Part shown: positions 45,701 to 54,590 of the stretch, piece by piece
Layout: each line of letters begins with the position of its first letter
Position numbering within the stretch: the stretch's first letter is position 1
Source: Bacteroidota bacterium
GTDB lineage: Bacteria > Bacteroidota > Bacteroidia > Chitinophagales > Chitinophagaceae
Assembly (NCBI GenBank): GCA_018267515.1
Contig: JAFDYJ010000053.1
Span: 1 to 64,000, forward strand
Length of the DNA stretch: 64,000 nt
Direction of reading: 5' to 3'
Notes under the pieces: model-generated
Databases searched by the model: none
Told to the model about the DNA's origin: nothing
Seen by the model: only the letters and a program-made list of their open reading frames with translations
Program-made: the position numbers and the translations under genes

Positions 45701-47958
45701 AAAAGGATTACAAGGAGCCGAAGCAACCGGCGATAATTCATCTGCGGAAAAAGAACTCTTGTTATACTTAAAATAACGAGCCACAGGAATACTGAAAAGA
45801 TTAAAGTAAATATTAGTTGTGGCAGTTGTAAAACATACCCGAGAAAATAAGGTGCAAAAAGCAGGTTTAATATAAAAACAACAGAATAAATAATTGCTGA
45901 AATAACAAAAACTTTCCTATTTGTCGAGTTACCGGCCGACAGGCCTGATATACTATAATTTATATTTAAAAAAGCTTCATTAAATAAAAGGAAATTCAAA
46001 AAAACAATGGCAAATCCAATATCAATAAAAATGAATACACCCATAAGGCTGAGAGAGAGCAAGACTTTCACCGGGTTGCTGACCAACAGGTGAAAGAGTT
46101 GGGAAGTATCCATCTTCCACCAGCTTTTTTCAGCTGAAGCCACCAGGGGAGAATGCCGGTAGGAAATAAAGAGAAAAATGAAATAAATAACCATTAATAC
46201 CAGTGATATATGCCGGCAATCGTTCACATCAAAATTCTTAAGATAGGCCCAGCCAAAACAGGCAGCCAGCAGGAACAACCATGAAATGAAATAAATCTGT
46301 TTTGGATATTTTTGTGTACTTCGTTTGAAAAAATTCATTTTTTCAAACTGCTGTGAAAATAAATGTTCTTTACGAATTCTCCCTGAAGCTCTTTTATAAA
46401 TCTGCCTTATTAAATCAAACCCGAAAAAAAGTGCAAGAGCAATTCCCGTAACAATAACAATCCGGAAATTCCAAATACTCTGCAATTGCTGTTGCGAAGG
46501 CAAATCCATTCCTTCGTAAGGAGGGAAGCTTTTGTACCGCCAGTAAAGAAATAATCTTGTGGCCAGGAAAACAATAGCAATACAGGATAGCAATTGCCAG
46601 ACCCAGCTGCTTTGTTCAGCTGGTTTTAATGCTGCAGTAAGAAAAACCATTAAGAAAAAGAATACAAGCATGCCAAAAATCCGTAACTGCCATTGATCAC
46701 TTGTCAATTGATGATCACCAAATTCCCAGTTGTATGTATTTCTTAAACTAAATATCCATTGAAACTTTCCCGACTGAGCAGGCAATAATAATTGATTTTG
46801 ATCCCATGCAAGTTCTGTCCCGAGTTTATTCAGGCGGGCTGCTTTGATCTGAGGTGATCTGTTTCCGGCATCTTTTTGATAGCTTAACAAAACCGGGGAA
46901 AAGAAATCTGTGCTATCGTTTCCCGAGATAGTAAACCAAAACCCCTCGCTGAATACGGGAGGCATGCGTTCCAGGTCATGAGTTGTGGATACCAGGAATT
47001 TGTTGACAGTATGCCGGGTCCAGTTATCTTTTTGTTCTTCAGACAAGGGATAGGAAGTCGGGTAGCGATTCAAGATTGTAAAATCATTCCCGTTCCCGTA
47101 CTTTAAAAGATACTGGTTTTTGTTATTACTTTGAAACCCGATTCCCCATGCGAAACGACTTCCATCCTGCAATTGGGTTTTAAAAGACAAATCCCGGAGC
47201 TGCAAACTCTTTGAATCATATTTTACAGAAGATGCAATTCTGAATAATTTTCCGGAAATAAAATATTTCATTTCTCCATAGCCCGTTCTGGAAATACTAT
47301 CCCGCAGGAAATAAATATTTTTTAAACTTTCTAACATGGATGGATTGGTATAATAACCGGAATTAATAAAAGAATCCAGGTCTCTGATACTATTCCAAAT
47401 CGAAATACCCTTCCTGATATCTTTCCGGAATTTGAAGGTTACATCCGGCAGGTTAACTTCAAAGTCCTTATCCTGCTGAAAGGAGATATGTACAGGTATT
47501 GAATTTATTGTAAGAGACAAAGTATGTCCGTTGGCAGGAAAAGATGCAGATGCAATCTGGTAAATTCCGGATTTAGAAATGTAAAACGGCTCCTCAGAAT
47601 AGGGAGAGGAAAGTACTACCCCATTATTCTCTTTTTCAAATTCAAACCGGTTGAAAGCATTATCACTAAAATTGGCGGTATCTGTTTTTCCTAATTCTAT
47701 ATTTTTAGAAACCCTGAAGCCATCCTGCCGAATAAAATAATGTTCCAGGTTGCTGTATGTTTTCATACTGAGTGGCGCATGCATGTTAATCCACAGAAAC
47801 AGGAAACAGGCGATACTGATTACAAAAAATACAGGCAGGAATAGTTTCCTTCTTTTTCCCGGCCGGGGTAAGGATCTGTAATAGTAAAGCCCATACCATA
47901 ATAATAAACAAAAAGTAAGGGCATAAAGAAATGAGAGGCTGCTAATGATCTTTAACAT
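42721..47958 (-). CDS. giant SEDS-like / penicillin-binding transpeptidase fusion
   Basis: A 1745-residue inner-membrane protein. About two N-terminal TM helices (4-57) precede a long extracytoplasmic region (about 60-425). Some thirteen further TM helices follow (about 427-990). Residues 847-880 (ATDLVASRFFIAEHG) align with YNDFIFAIIIEEYG of the local FtsW, placing Asp849 at the SEDS catalytic Asp. ATGKYIFFGQDLPFGSI (about 923-939) resembles the last SEDS signature, though other SEDS residues are lost. The C-terminus (about 1272-1740) is a complete penicillin-binding transpeptidase with Ser1370-T-L-K, Ser1430-D-N and Lys1668-T-G. I infer a one-chain polymerase-transpeptidase; the transpeptidase part is secure, the SEDS part moderately so. 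Last gene of the four-gene operon. Confidence 0.85.
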   Translation of the reverse strand: MLKIISSLSFLYALTFCLLLWYGLYYYRSLPRPGKRRKLFLPVFFVISIACFLFLWINMHAPLSMKTYSNLEHYFIRQDGFRVSKNIELGKTDTANFSDNAFNRFEFEKENNGVVLSSPYSEEPFYISKSGIYQIASASFPANGHTLSLTINSIPVHISFQQDKDFEVNLPDVTFKFRKDIRKGISIWNSIRDLDSFINSGYYTNPSMLESLKNIYFLRDSISRTGYGEMKYFISGKLFRIASSVKYDSKSLQLRDLSFKTQLQDGSRFAWGIGFQSNNKNQYLLKYGNGNDFTILNRYPTSYPLSEEQKDNWTRHTVNKFLVSTTHDLERMPPVFSEGFWFTISGNDSTDFFSPVLLSYQKDAGNRSPQIKAARLNKLGTELAWDQNQLLLPAQSGKFQWIFSLRNTYNWEFGDHQLTSDQWQLRIFGMLVFFFLMVFLTAALKPAEQSSWVWQLLSCIAIVFLATRLFLYWRYKSFPPYEGMDLPSQQQLQSIWNFRIVIVTGIALALFFGFDLIRQIYKRASGRIRKEHLFSQQFEKMNFFKRSTQKYPKQIYFISWLFLLAACFGWAYLKNFDVNDCRHISLVLMVIYFIFLFISYRHSPLVASAEKSWWKMDTSQLFHLLVSNPVKVLLSLSLMGVFIFIDIGFAIVFLNFLLFNEAFLNINYSISGLSAGNSTNRKVFVISAIIYSVVFILNLLFAPYFLGYVLQLPQLIFTLIFSVFLWLVILSITRVLFPQMNYRRLLRLLVILLPLLSLAYFKFIPKEIILDKAERTKYRIDVLTMPPDKAIQLAYREGKTYEPVIRAAQNQWFINTFIYEENNPAAHSFYFHLLPQSPQNKGAKYNAQATDLVASRFFIAEHGKGSVLLYVLLLLLPVILLAPIYKLYPDFTNRINNNYPTVTLGFTLLNYLLISALLVILAATGKYIFFGQDLPFGSILSKQSVLFPSFLIVMVILLFKSVPAQYYSNRKKNIPGIIIFLGLLILLVFVKPVFNKNKEFNITDLSKDMNSFIDSRIQPVWTYINASGKGRKMSLARKDAWFTDSLRKMIASGAFDADNSFFKHEIIDYSRTDFTRHLDQKRFLYLDMNSGSPQMTTNSNYFRIEPPPHLEYAWNGNIFGDTTVYNISLWDHHKGTLIKKHLSNFTDQPAEELDKGLMLAFKEILSPGLYKKLFLVNTGSTDQLVKSGSREKRLAAGDSLLLSNPDRIIISEPGTGNEKTITVEPDAFMKNYFVNGSRFYIYPLGNDFLWARNFAESITADFINGNHSEKNAIVSLDFEMMDSLAAIIRSIVGRDSSYKKGAEYGICIADGSGRLLAMSDFIKNIDRPDPNDKAAFKNAINGDNGLISQSALRKMIGNINLMRLNPGPGSTLKPIVFSSVASQLNINWDQFASEGFSKPQNYFGGEKVAQYDFEEYHGLVKKVTDYFRLSDNYFHSNVILLGSYPKQVPGKLLSTNFVTQKPDTGTHWPYFFYNGKTYWLDGFQNWPGYQNGKAHFGTDSSYISIGMLSNFGIYNRNPGKSFDRFNSVYDSVLFGKAGNRSGFILPESSLFDQQGGKMNMNVPYDVFANCFRGHVIGSSQVLIPPVKMVEAFGRLVTQNRNYNLTLNPYVSPVSYNPFYTDSTIGYNTFLSLMRDGVFTGMREALFRGTAGKLGSQLKDGSPYFYYAKTGTTGDNEIKTKSKLFAIVISAKDITSPDYTFKNFNKFFTIYFTSQNGPSKQNDELQKRVIRYLENSTTFKKLMEAK

Positions 47959-47967
47959 TCTTTTGGA

Positions 47968-48981
47968 TTAGTGGCGGTTCAGGTCTGTTTCATCAAAAAC
48001 AGGATAAGAAAGACTATTCAGGCTGATTTTTTCCAACGCTAACTTCAGGACTAATGCACGGCTGCCGTTTTGCATATTCAGTTTTTTCAATAACTCTGTA
48101 TTCAGTTTTAGTCCGTTTTTAATGTCACTCATTCGCTGCACCATATTGCCTCCTACTGACAAATCATTTACCCGCAGATACAGGTATTCTATATAAAGCA
48201 GCGATAGGGATACAAGCATGTCCAGCAATTTATCCTGCTGCTCTTTGCTGATGCCGGCCGGATTGTTTTTATTAGCATCAACAATCACTGTAAGTGGTTT
48301 GATAAATTGGTCGTACACATGTCCTGTGAAAGACTTCTCGGTTTCAAATAAGCTGACAAGGGTTTCGATATCGGTCTTACCCTCGGCTGCGCCGGGATAT
48401 TTTTTAACCTTAAATGTCTGGGAAATAATTTTAAATAACTTCTCATATTCATTCTGAGTCCGGCTGTATTCTTTCACAGCAGCATTCAGGCTTTCATTTT
48501 CGGTTTTTAATTTCTCAAGCCTTGCATCCTGGTTTCGAATTTTTGTTTGCATATCGGAAATCGTATTTTTTTCAAGATCACCGGAATCACGGCTGGGAGG
48601 AGTTTTTACACCTGATTCATTGGACTGACGCTGATGATTCAAATAGGCAGAAATAACTGCAAGTTTTTTTCGTTGTTGAAAAATCAGGGCAACCAGAAAT
48701 CCTGCTACCGCCAGAGTAAGTATTGTAAAAAACAACAACCAGGTACCAGAATCATTCTTTTGCGGAGGAATAACAGGCTCCTGAATAACAGGTTTTACTA
48801 TACCGGCCTCATGCAATTTAATCAGTGAATCCAGTTCAGATTTGAGAATAATCGGGTTCCTGGACTTTTTTTCCTGCGGAGTCAGGCTATCCACAATTTG
48901 AATATGCCGGTTTTCAGTCTGCGCATACGATGTTGCTTTCAGACAAAGCAGTGATACCAGTAAAAGTATTCTAACACGCAT
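47968..48981 (-). CDS. coiled-coil membrane protein of the SEDS-PBP operon
   Basis: A 337-residue protein not recognised as a named family. It has a signal peptide (about 1-21), an extracytoplasmic stretch, one TM helix (about 81-101), and a cytoplasmic coiled coil (about 137-185, rich in K, E, L and Q). A helical C-terminal domain (about 205-337) follows, including VSLLFETEKSF and LLYIEYLYLRVND. This layout suits a scaffold joining a cytoplasmic partner to an envelope enzyme. It sits 14 nt after the ATPase gene and 9 nt before the giant gene. Function is inferred from context only. Confidence 0.85.
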   Translation of the reverse strand: MRVRILLLVSLLCLKATSYAQTENRHIQIVDSLTPQEKKSRNPIILKSELDSLIKLHEAGIVKPVIQEPVIPPQKNDSGTWLLFFTILTLAVAGFLVALIFQQRKKLAVISAYLNHQRQSNESGVKTPPSRDSGDLEKNTISDMQTKIRNQDARLEKLKTENESLNAAVKEYSRTQNEYEKLFKIISQTFKVKKYPGAAEGKTDIETLVSLFETEKSFTGHVYDQFIKPLTVIVDANKNNPAGISKEQQDKLLDMLVSLSLLYIEYLYLRVNDLSVGGNMVQRMSDIKNGLKLNTELLKKLNMQNGSRALVLKLALEKISLNSLSYPVFDETDLNRH

Positions 48982-48995
48982 ATAAAACTTTTAAA

Positions 48996-51374
48996 TCAGA
49001 ATTGAAAAAACTGCAATATACCGGTCTTCCTTTTTACCGGCTTTTTATTGGATGACTGTTTGTCTTTTGATATATCCTTATGAACCGAACTGATGGAAGC
49101 TAACTCACCGGTATTGGATGGAAACTGAGATATAGCTTTCATATCCTGTATGGGAGAATACACTTCCGCTACAGAAGTCAGGATGCTATACAAAGAACGC
49201 ACATCTTTCACTTTCTGATTTTCCATCAGCCGCAGGTAAATATTATCCCGGGTAAAATATATATCCATTGTTTTATTCCGGAAAGCTTTTAATGCCTGGT
49301 TATTTCTTCTTACCACAGCTGTGTTATAAATAATATCATTTCCCGGTTCGATTTTTATGCCATGATATAAAAATGCATTATTATTGATGATATCATTATT
49401 TTTTGAAAGTCCTTCCTTTTTATCAATGGGTATGCCGGTAAAATCCGTAATCTTATAGGCTCCACTGAATGCACCATGCAATGCCACATTTTTATTATTC
49501 AGTGATCGTCCCGGGGCTACTGTGTGTATGCTGATTTCTTCACCTAACAGGTCGCCTATTTCAGCTTCCAGCTTTATTTTCAATTCATCAAAGTAAAACG
49601 CCCTGCCGCTGAGCATGACCACTTTAATCCGCTTCCTGATATCTTTTGTAATGACATCACGAATGCTGGCAATAATACATTGAACAATGCAATCGGATGA
49701 TTTCTGAATGATCCCTGTAATTTCATTATCCCACCGGACATTGCGCCCTTTGAGGATAGTTTCTGCATATTGAAGCAACGTGGCCTGGTCCTTATACAGG
49801 TTTGCAATGGATCTTTCAGTGGCCGTTGACTGTTCCGTTAATCTCGAAAATTCATCCAGCCCGATAGAGGGCAACTGGTTGTACTTCTTTTTTTGAGTTT
49901 CTATAAGTTGAAGAAAATCCCATACATCCACTGTCAGGTTTTGCTCCAGTATATTTTTTTGAATAAAATCTTTAACAGAAAGATCATTGTTGCCGGGAAT
50001 AGCTTTCAACACCAATGTAAGAAAATCTTCTGCAAAACCATACGAGAGCACATTACCGGCCCCTGCAAAACCGGTTCTGAAAAAGCTGCAATAATTTTCA
50101 TTGTCATCAGCTAATACCATGGATATATCAGTAGTTCCTTTTCCACAATCAATTACCAATGCAATTTCTCCATTAGCCAATTTGATATCAGATTGAGTTT
50201 GCTGATAACCCATAAAAGCTGCATCACTCTCAGATATGGTTTCATATTCCACAAACAAATCACCCTCCTGAATATCCAATGTTTTCAAGACGGAAGGCGT
50301 CTGACTCCGGAGTTCATTCAACAAATCAAAGATGTTTTGCTGGGTGTAAATATTGGGCACCAACAGGGTAACGATGATGCCGCCATTTCTGAAATCCGGT
50401 TTGGTAGCAATCATCAGGCGAAGTAAACGCAGGAGAATGGCGCTGATCAGCTCCTTTTTATGTTCACGGATACTGTAATCTTCTGTCTGGTCTTCACAAA
50501 CCAGTTGCAAACTTTTTTCAATACCTAATTTCAGATTGGGCACAATCTCATATTCATCACGGAAAGAAGATTGAAAAGCTGCCGCCACTTCCTCCCTGGT
50601 AATGAACAAGCGGATATTATCTTTTTCAATATCGTTGGTAAAATTATAAGGGAACTGCAGCCGCTCTTCTTTTGAAATTCTTTTTTTAACAGCATAAAAG
50701 GAACGATACAGGTTTTGCTGCCCGGGTTCATTGTTCAAAAAATCATCCCGTTGATAATTTTTATAAGGATTGATCACTTTAAGCTGGCCCATGATATTTC
50801 TAAGAATATCATATTGTATTATGGAAGACTGCGGACCACAGTTTTTATACCCGATCTGGCTGGCTTCACTTCCAAAATCAATAACAACCCGGTGGCAATG
50901 CCTTGATGCAACGACTGCAAAATGAAAACAGGCGGCATAAATTTCTTTTTCATCCAGCTGGAAAACAACACGGATAAAAAAGGGATAAGATTCCACCTTG
51001 TTCTTATAATATCCCAGGATAATTCGTTTCTGCTCCTTTGAATAATCCAGCCGCACACCCGTTGTTTCATCTGAAAAAGGCTCAACTGAAAAAGAACTGC
51101 TCTTTTTAATTCTTAATTCAAATCCTTCTTCTGTTTTGGCCATTGAAACCTGGCATTCCCGCATCAGGACATCCTGCAGGTCTACCGGCGCCATTTGATT
51201 AAGCACAACTTTATCCGGATCCTCAATGCTTAACAGAGGTGCCAGCACCCTGTCTTCAGCATGCACCACAAAATCAAAATCCGTCTCAATGATGCTGCCG
51301 GAATTTTCTTTTTCTAACCGGGCAATAAAATACCGGTCACTTCGAATTAATAATGGTAAATAATATAGTCCCAT
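48996..51374 (-). CDS. actin/Hsp70-like (ASKHA) ATPase of the SEDS-PBP operon
   Basis: A 792-residue cytoplasmic protein. A beta-rich N-terminal region (about 1-160) precedes an ASKHA nucleotide-binding core. Phosphate-1 is VVIDFGSEASQIGY (163-176). Phosphate-2 is ALVIDCGKGTTDISMV (405-420), the most diagnostic. The adenosine motif is KVVMLSGRAFYF (584-595), with ALHGAFSGA at 631-639. LVPNIYTQQ (338-346) and SESDAAFMGY (381-390) resemble Hsp70 connect loops. The C-terminus is basic. It may be a distant relative of the SrfB family or a chaperone-type ATPase; I cannot decide. Its place directly upstream of a membrane coiled-coil protein and a cell-wall enzyme suggests an ATP-driven assembly or switch role. 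Confidence 0.85.
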   Translation of the reverse strand: MGLYYLPLLIRSDRYFIARLEKENSGSIIETDFDFVVHAEDRVLAPLLSIEDPDKVVLNQMAPVDLQDVLMRECQVSMAKTEEGFELRIKKSSSFSVEPFSDETTGVRLDYSKEQKRIILGYYKNKVESYPFFIRVVFQLDEKEIYAACFHFAVVASRHCHRVVIDFGSEASQIGYKNCGPQSSIIQYDILRNIMGQLKVINPYKNYQRDDFLNNEPGQQNLYRSFYAVKKRISKEERLQFPYNFTNDIEKDNIRLFITREEVAAAFQSSFRDEYEIVPNLKLGIEKSLQLVCEDQTEDYSIREHKKELISAILLRLLRLMIATKPDFRNGGIIVTLLVPNIYTQQNIFDLLNELRSQTPSVLKTLDIQEGDLFVEYETISESDAAFMGYQQTQSDIKLANGEIALVIDCGKGTTDISMVLADDNENYCSFFRTGFAGAGNVLSYGFAEDFLTLVLKAIPGNNDLSVKDFIQKNILEQNLTVDVWDFLQLIETQKKKYNQLPSIGLDEFSRLTEQSTATERSIANLYKDQATLLQYAETILKGRNVRWDNEITGIIQKSSDCIVQCIIASIRDVITKDIRKRIKVVMLSGRAFYFDELKIKLEAEIGDLLGEEISIHTVAPGRSLNNKNVALHGAFSGAYKITDFTGIPIDKKEGLSKNNDIINNNAFLYHGIKIEPGNDIIYNTAVVRRNNQALKAFRNKTMDIYFTRDNIYLRLMENQKVKDVRSLYSILTSVAEVYSPIQDMKAISQFPSNTGELASISSVHKDISKDKQSSNKKPVKRKTGILQFFQF

Positions 51375-51388
51375 AATAGTGGCTTGTT

Positions 51389-52240
51389 TTAATCTTTACA
51401 ATACCATCTGTCGTTGATATTGCCGTAATTGCTTTGCTTTTCGGATGAATAACAAAAATTGAAACCCTTTGATTTTATTGAATAAAATGATGCAGACAAA
51501 CTATCGCCCTGATAGCTACGCTCCACATTTCTAATTGCCGGCAACACATATCCGATATTTGAAAAACGAACTGTGTCTGTATTGCTGATCTCAAAATGAT
51601 CCGGGCTCACTTTTTTCCAGGTATTCAATTGCACAATGGCATTGTTAAGGTTATATCCGGTTGAATTATCAATTGTCAGTTTCAGATTTTCAAACTTGTT
51701 GGTGACCTTATTAGAAAATTTATCGCCTGTCAGTTTCAGGCTTATTTTATCCGGCCATGAATTTCTGATCCTGAAATTTGTCCGGGTCACTTTGTCGAGG
51801 CTTTGCCCTCTCTGCATTTCTATAACCTGTATAAGTGAATCCACATTCACATCAGGCATATTGGCTGGGCGGGATGCCATACGGCTGATCACACCTGCAC
51901 TTTCCCATTTGATGTGGGTAAAATTATAAATAAGCAAAGCGGCCGCTATAATAAGAATCACAAATGAAAATCGCTTCACTTTCCTTTTCCAACCGGGTGT
52001 TTCCGTTTCATCTCCATCTGCTAATGGCGCCACTTCCTTTCTTTTCAGATCGGGAGATGGTAAAAAACTGAAGCTGTACTTTTTTGCAAAATCTGTGTAG
52101 CTGATCCATTCATTAGAATCGAATTCCCAAATCCGGGTCCGTGACGGATCACTGCAAGACCGCAGCAATGATTTCAGTTCTTCGGCAGAATGCAATTCTT
52201 GGATAACATTCGTTCCATCATTGAACAAAAATTTTTCCAT
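51389..52240 (-). CDS. single-pass membrane protein with GYF-like N-terminus
   Basis: From ATG 52240, 283 residues; the frame extends 36 codons further but those residues are not conserved-looking. Residues about 1-55 resemble a GYF_2/DUF4339-type adaptor (LFNDGTN..., RIWEFDSNEWISYTDFAKK). A charged linker, one TM helix (about 91-106) and an extracytoplasmic domain (about 110-283) follow. It is the first gene of the operon, 14 nt before the ATPase gene. A natural reading is an adaptor that links the ATPase to the membrane complex, but this is inference. The GYF-like call is tentative. Confidence 0.75.
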   Translation of the reverse strand: MEKFLFNDGTNVIQELHSAEELKSLLRSCSDPSRTRIWEFDSNEWISYTDFAKKYSFSFLPSPDLKRKEVAPLADGDETETPGWKRKVKRFSFVILIIAAALLIYNFTHIKWESAGVISRMASRPANMPDVNVDSLIQVIEMQRGQSLDKVTRTNFRIRNSWPDKISLKLTGDKFSNKVTNKFENLKLTIDNSTGYNLNNAIVQLNTWKKVSPDHFEISNTDTVRFSNIGYVLPAIRNVERSYQGDSLSASFYSIKSKGFNFCYSSEKQSNYGNINDRWYCKD

Positions 52241-52642
52241 GTCGGAAATACTAAGGGTGAATAATAAAATCGAAATATCAGATGTTGTGGTACGGCTTTT
52301 AGAAACCGGGTGAAAAATTACAAATTGATTTGAATCAGCTGATACCAAACCGGAGGTTACAACAAAGATTTAAGATTTGAAGCTGTTATTCATGATACTT
52401 CTTAAGATTTCCTTCACAAAAAAAATGAAATGAGAGCAGACAAAATCTTTTCTTCCTAAAGTATTTCTATTTCAAATCAACAAGGCAAATTAAATCAATA
52501 ATGACTGCAACACTGACCATAAGAAATGATACAATGAAACATTAATGATTCTGAAGTTTTTTTGACTATTAATACAAGTTTTTAACTACCTTTATTATAT
52601 CCCTATAACTACCCTATCTATGAACCCAATAAAAAAACCAAA
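52241..52642. other. 402-nt divergent regulatory region
   Basis: Noncoding DNA between the SEDS-PBP operon and the LamG gene. On the plus strand, TTTG (52561-52564) and TACCTTTA (52587-52594) form a near-consensus promoter with a 22-nt spacer for the LamG gene. No equally convincing minus-strand promoter for the operon was found; TAATTTTT near 52307-52314 (complement) is the best weak candidate. Confidence 0.45.
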
Positions 52643-54574
52643 ATGGTAAAGATTTATTTCGCTTTCTGTTTTTCCTTCATCCTGCTTTCTACAACTTTAC
52701 TCAACGCTCAAACCAATTATGCGATAAGCATGGATGGCACCAGCAATGCCTACGTTGATCTCGGCACCATCAACCCAACCGGAAACCTTTCTACAGGCTT
52801 TACAATTGAGTGTTGGATAAAATGGGGAGCTTTCAACAATTGGTCACGCATTTGTGATATCGGAAATGGGACAGCCAGCGATAATATTTTATTGGCTAAC
52901 GATGGTACTACCAACAATTTAGTCCTTCATGTATATCAGGGCTCCGGTCAAACCAGCATTACCTGGCCTTCCAACTTAGTAACAGGGCGTTGGTATCATG
53001 TAGCGGCTACAGTTGATGGATCTGGCAATGCAAAAATTTATACAGATGGAGTGCAGGGAGCTTCAGGAACCACCGCTGCTCCTAATAATGTAAGTCGCAC
53101 CAATTGTTATATAGGCAAGAGTAATTGGAGTTCTGATGCATATTTGGATGGCATGATAGATGAATTCCGGATATGGAATGTGGTAAGAACCCAGGCACAA
53201 ATCAAACAATACATGTTCAAATCAATTGACCCAACCACTTCTGGGCTGATTGCTTATTACCATTGCAATGAAAACGGCGGTACTACTCTTACTAACAGTT
53301 GCACTGGAACAGGTATTGGCAATGGAACTACACAGTCTGCTGTTACCTGGGCAACATCGCCTACACAATTTTCGGGTAATGCTATCAACTTTGACGGTGT
53401 TGATGATGTAGTAGACATTCCTTACAACAGCTCTTTAAACATTACCAACAACATTACATTGGAAGCATGGGTATATGCAACAAAAAATACAGGTGTGCAG
53501 GATGTAATCTGTAAGTCAAGCTATAGCCAAAACACAGGATATATATTTCCCCGTACCAATGATGGTTGGGCTAATGCAGTAATATATTTATACATTGGAG
53601 GAGCCTGGAGAACTCTCTCGGCAGCTTATCCGTCTTTAAATGCATGGCATCATCTTGCCGCAACCTATGATGGAGCTACTATAAAGCTATATATTGACGG
53701 GCTACTCGCTAATTCAATGCCACAAACAGGAATGATCGCTACTAATACAAATAACCTGGTATTGGGTAACCAACCTACTCTCCCGGAATATTTCGGTGGC
53801 GCTGCAGATGAACTTCGGGTTTGGAATGTTGCAAGAACACAAGCTGAGATACAGGCGAGCAAAGACATTGAATTGGATCCAACCACGCAAACAGGTTTAG
53901 TTAGTTATTATACCGCAGACCAGGGTATTCCTGGCGGAACCAATACAGGATTAATCACTCTCGTGGATCAATCAGGAACCAATAATGGAGTTCTTACCAA
54001 TTTTGCTTTGAATGGTGCCGGTTCTAACTATACCGCTCAAAATAGCGGACTAAGCGTTCTTCCTTTACAATGGCTCAACTTTATGGCAAAGCCTCAGGGT
54101 AGTAATGTACTATTGGAATGGAGTACTGCTATCGAACAAAACACTGAAGATTTTATTATTCAGCATAGCAGTAATGGTTCTTCCTGGACTAATATCGGGC
54201 AGACCGCAGCAGCTGGCAACAGCAACAGTGTTCGCCACTACAGCTATGTTGATAGTAAGCCAAATACTGGTGTCAATTATTATCGCATCCTGCAGGAAGA
54301 TAATGACGGGCATTTCAGTTATAGTAAAGTGATTGCTATTCATTTTGCTTCGGTGAAAGCTTCTTTTACTATACTTAATAACCCTGTTACTAATGGAATC
54401 TTGCAATTAAATATAAACAGCGCTACTATCCTCAATATTTATAATAGCTCCGGCAGCTTAATATTAAAAAAACATCTTAATGAAGGTGCGGCAACCATCA
54501 ACCTCAGTTCTTATCCCAAGGGAATATATTGGTTGCGGTCAGGTGCAAATGTTCAGAAGGTTTTGTTGCAGTAA
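52643..54574 (+). CDS. secreted protein with two LamG domains and a type IX sorting domain
   Basis: A 643-residue exported protein. A signal peptide (about 1-24, ending LLNAQ) is followed by two internally duplicated LamG/concanavalin-like domains (about 45-210 and 245-415). Each ends in a DEFRIWNV or DELRVWNV motif and a DPTTxxGL(I/V)(A/S)YY tail. The C-terminal about 80 residues (PVTNGILQLNI to KGIYWLRSGANVQKVLLQ) form the beta domain recognised by the type IX secretion system. It probably sits on the cell surface and binds glycans or host/extracellular material. Ligand unknown. Confidence 0.88.
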   Translation: MVKIYFAFCFSFILLSTTLLNAQTNYAISMDGTSNAYVDLGTINPTGNLSTGFTIECWIKWGAFNNWSRICDIGNGTASDNILLANDGTTNNLVLHVYQGSGQTSITWPSNLVTGRWYHVAATVDGSGNAKIYTDGVQGASGTTAAPNNVSRTNCYIGKSNWSSDAYLDGMIDEFRIWNVVRTQAQIKQYMFKSIDPTTSGLIAYYHCNENGGTTLTNSCTGTGIGNGTTQSAVTWATSPTQFSGNAINFDGVDDVVDIPYNSSLNITNNITLEAWVYATKNTGVQDVICKSSYSQNTGYIFPRTNDGWANAVIYLYIGGAWRTLSAAYPSLNAWHHLAATYDGATIKLYIDGLLANSMPQTGMIATNTNNLVLGNQPTLPEYFGGAADELRVWNVARTQAEIQASKDIELDPTTQTGLVSYYTADQGIPGGTNTGLITLVDQSGTNNGVLTNFALNGAGSNYTAQNSGLSVLPLQWLNFMAKPQGSNVLLEWSTAIEQNTEDFIIQHSSNGSSWTNIGQTAAAGNSNSVRHYSYVDSKPNTGVNYYRILQEDNDGHFSYSKVIAIHFASVKASFTILNNPVTNGILQLNINSATILNIYNSSGSLILKKHLNEGAATINLSSYPKGIYWLRSGANVQKVLLQ

Positions 54575-54590
54575 GTAGTAGAAAGAATTT

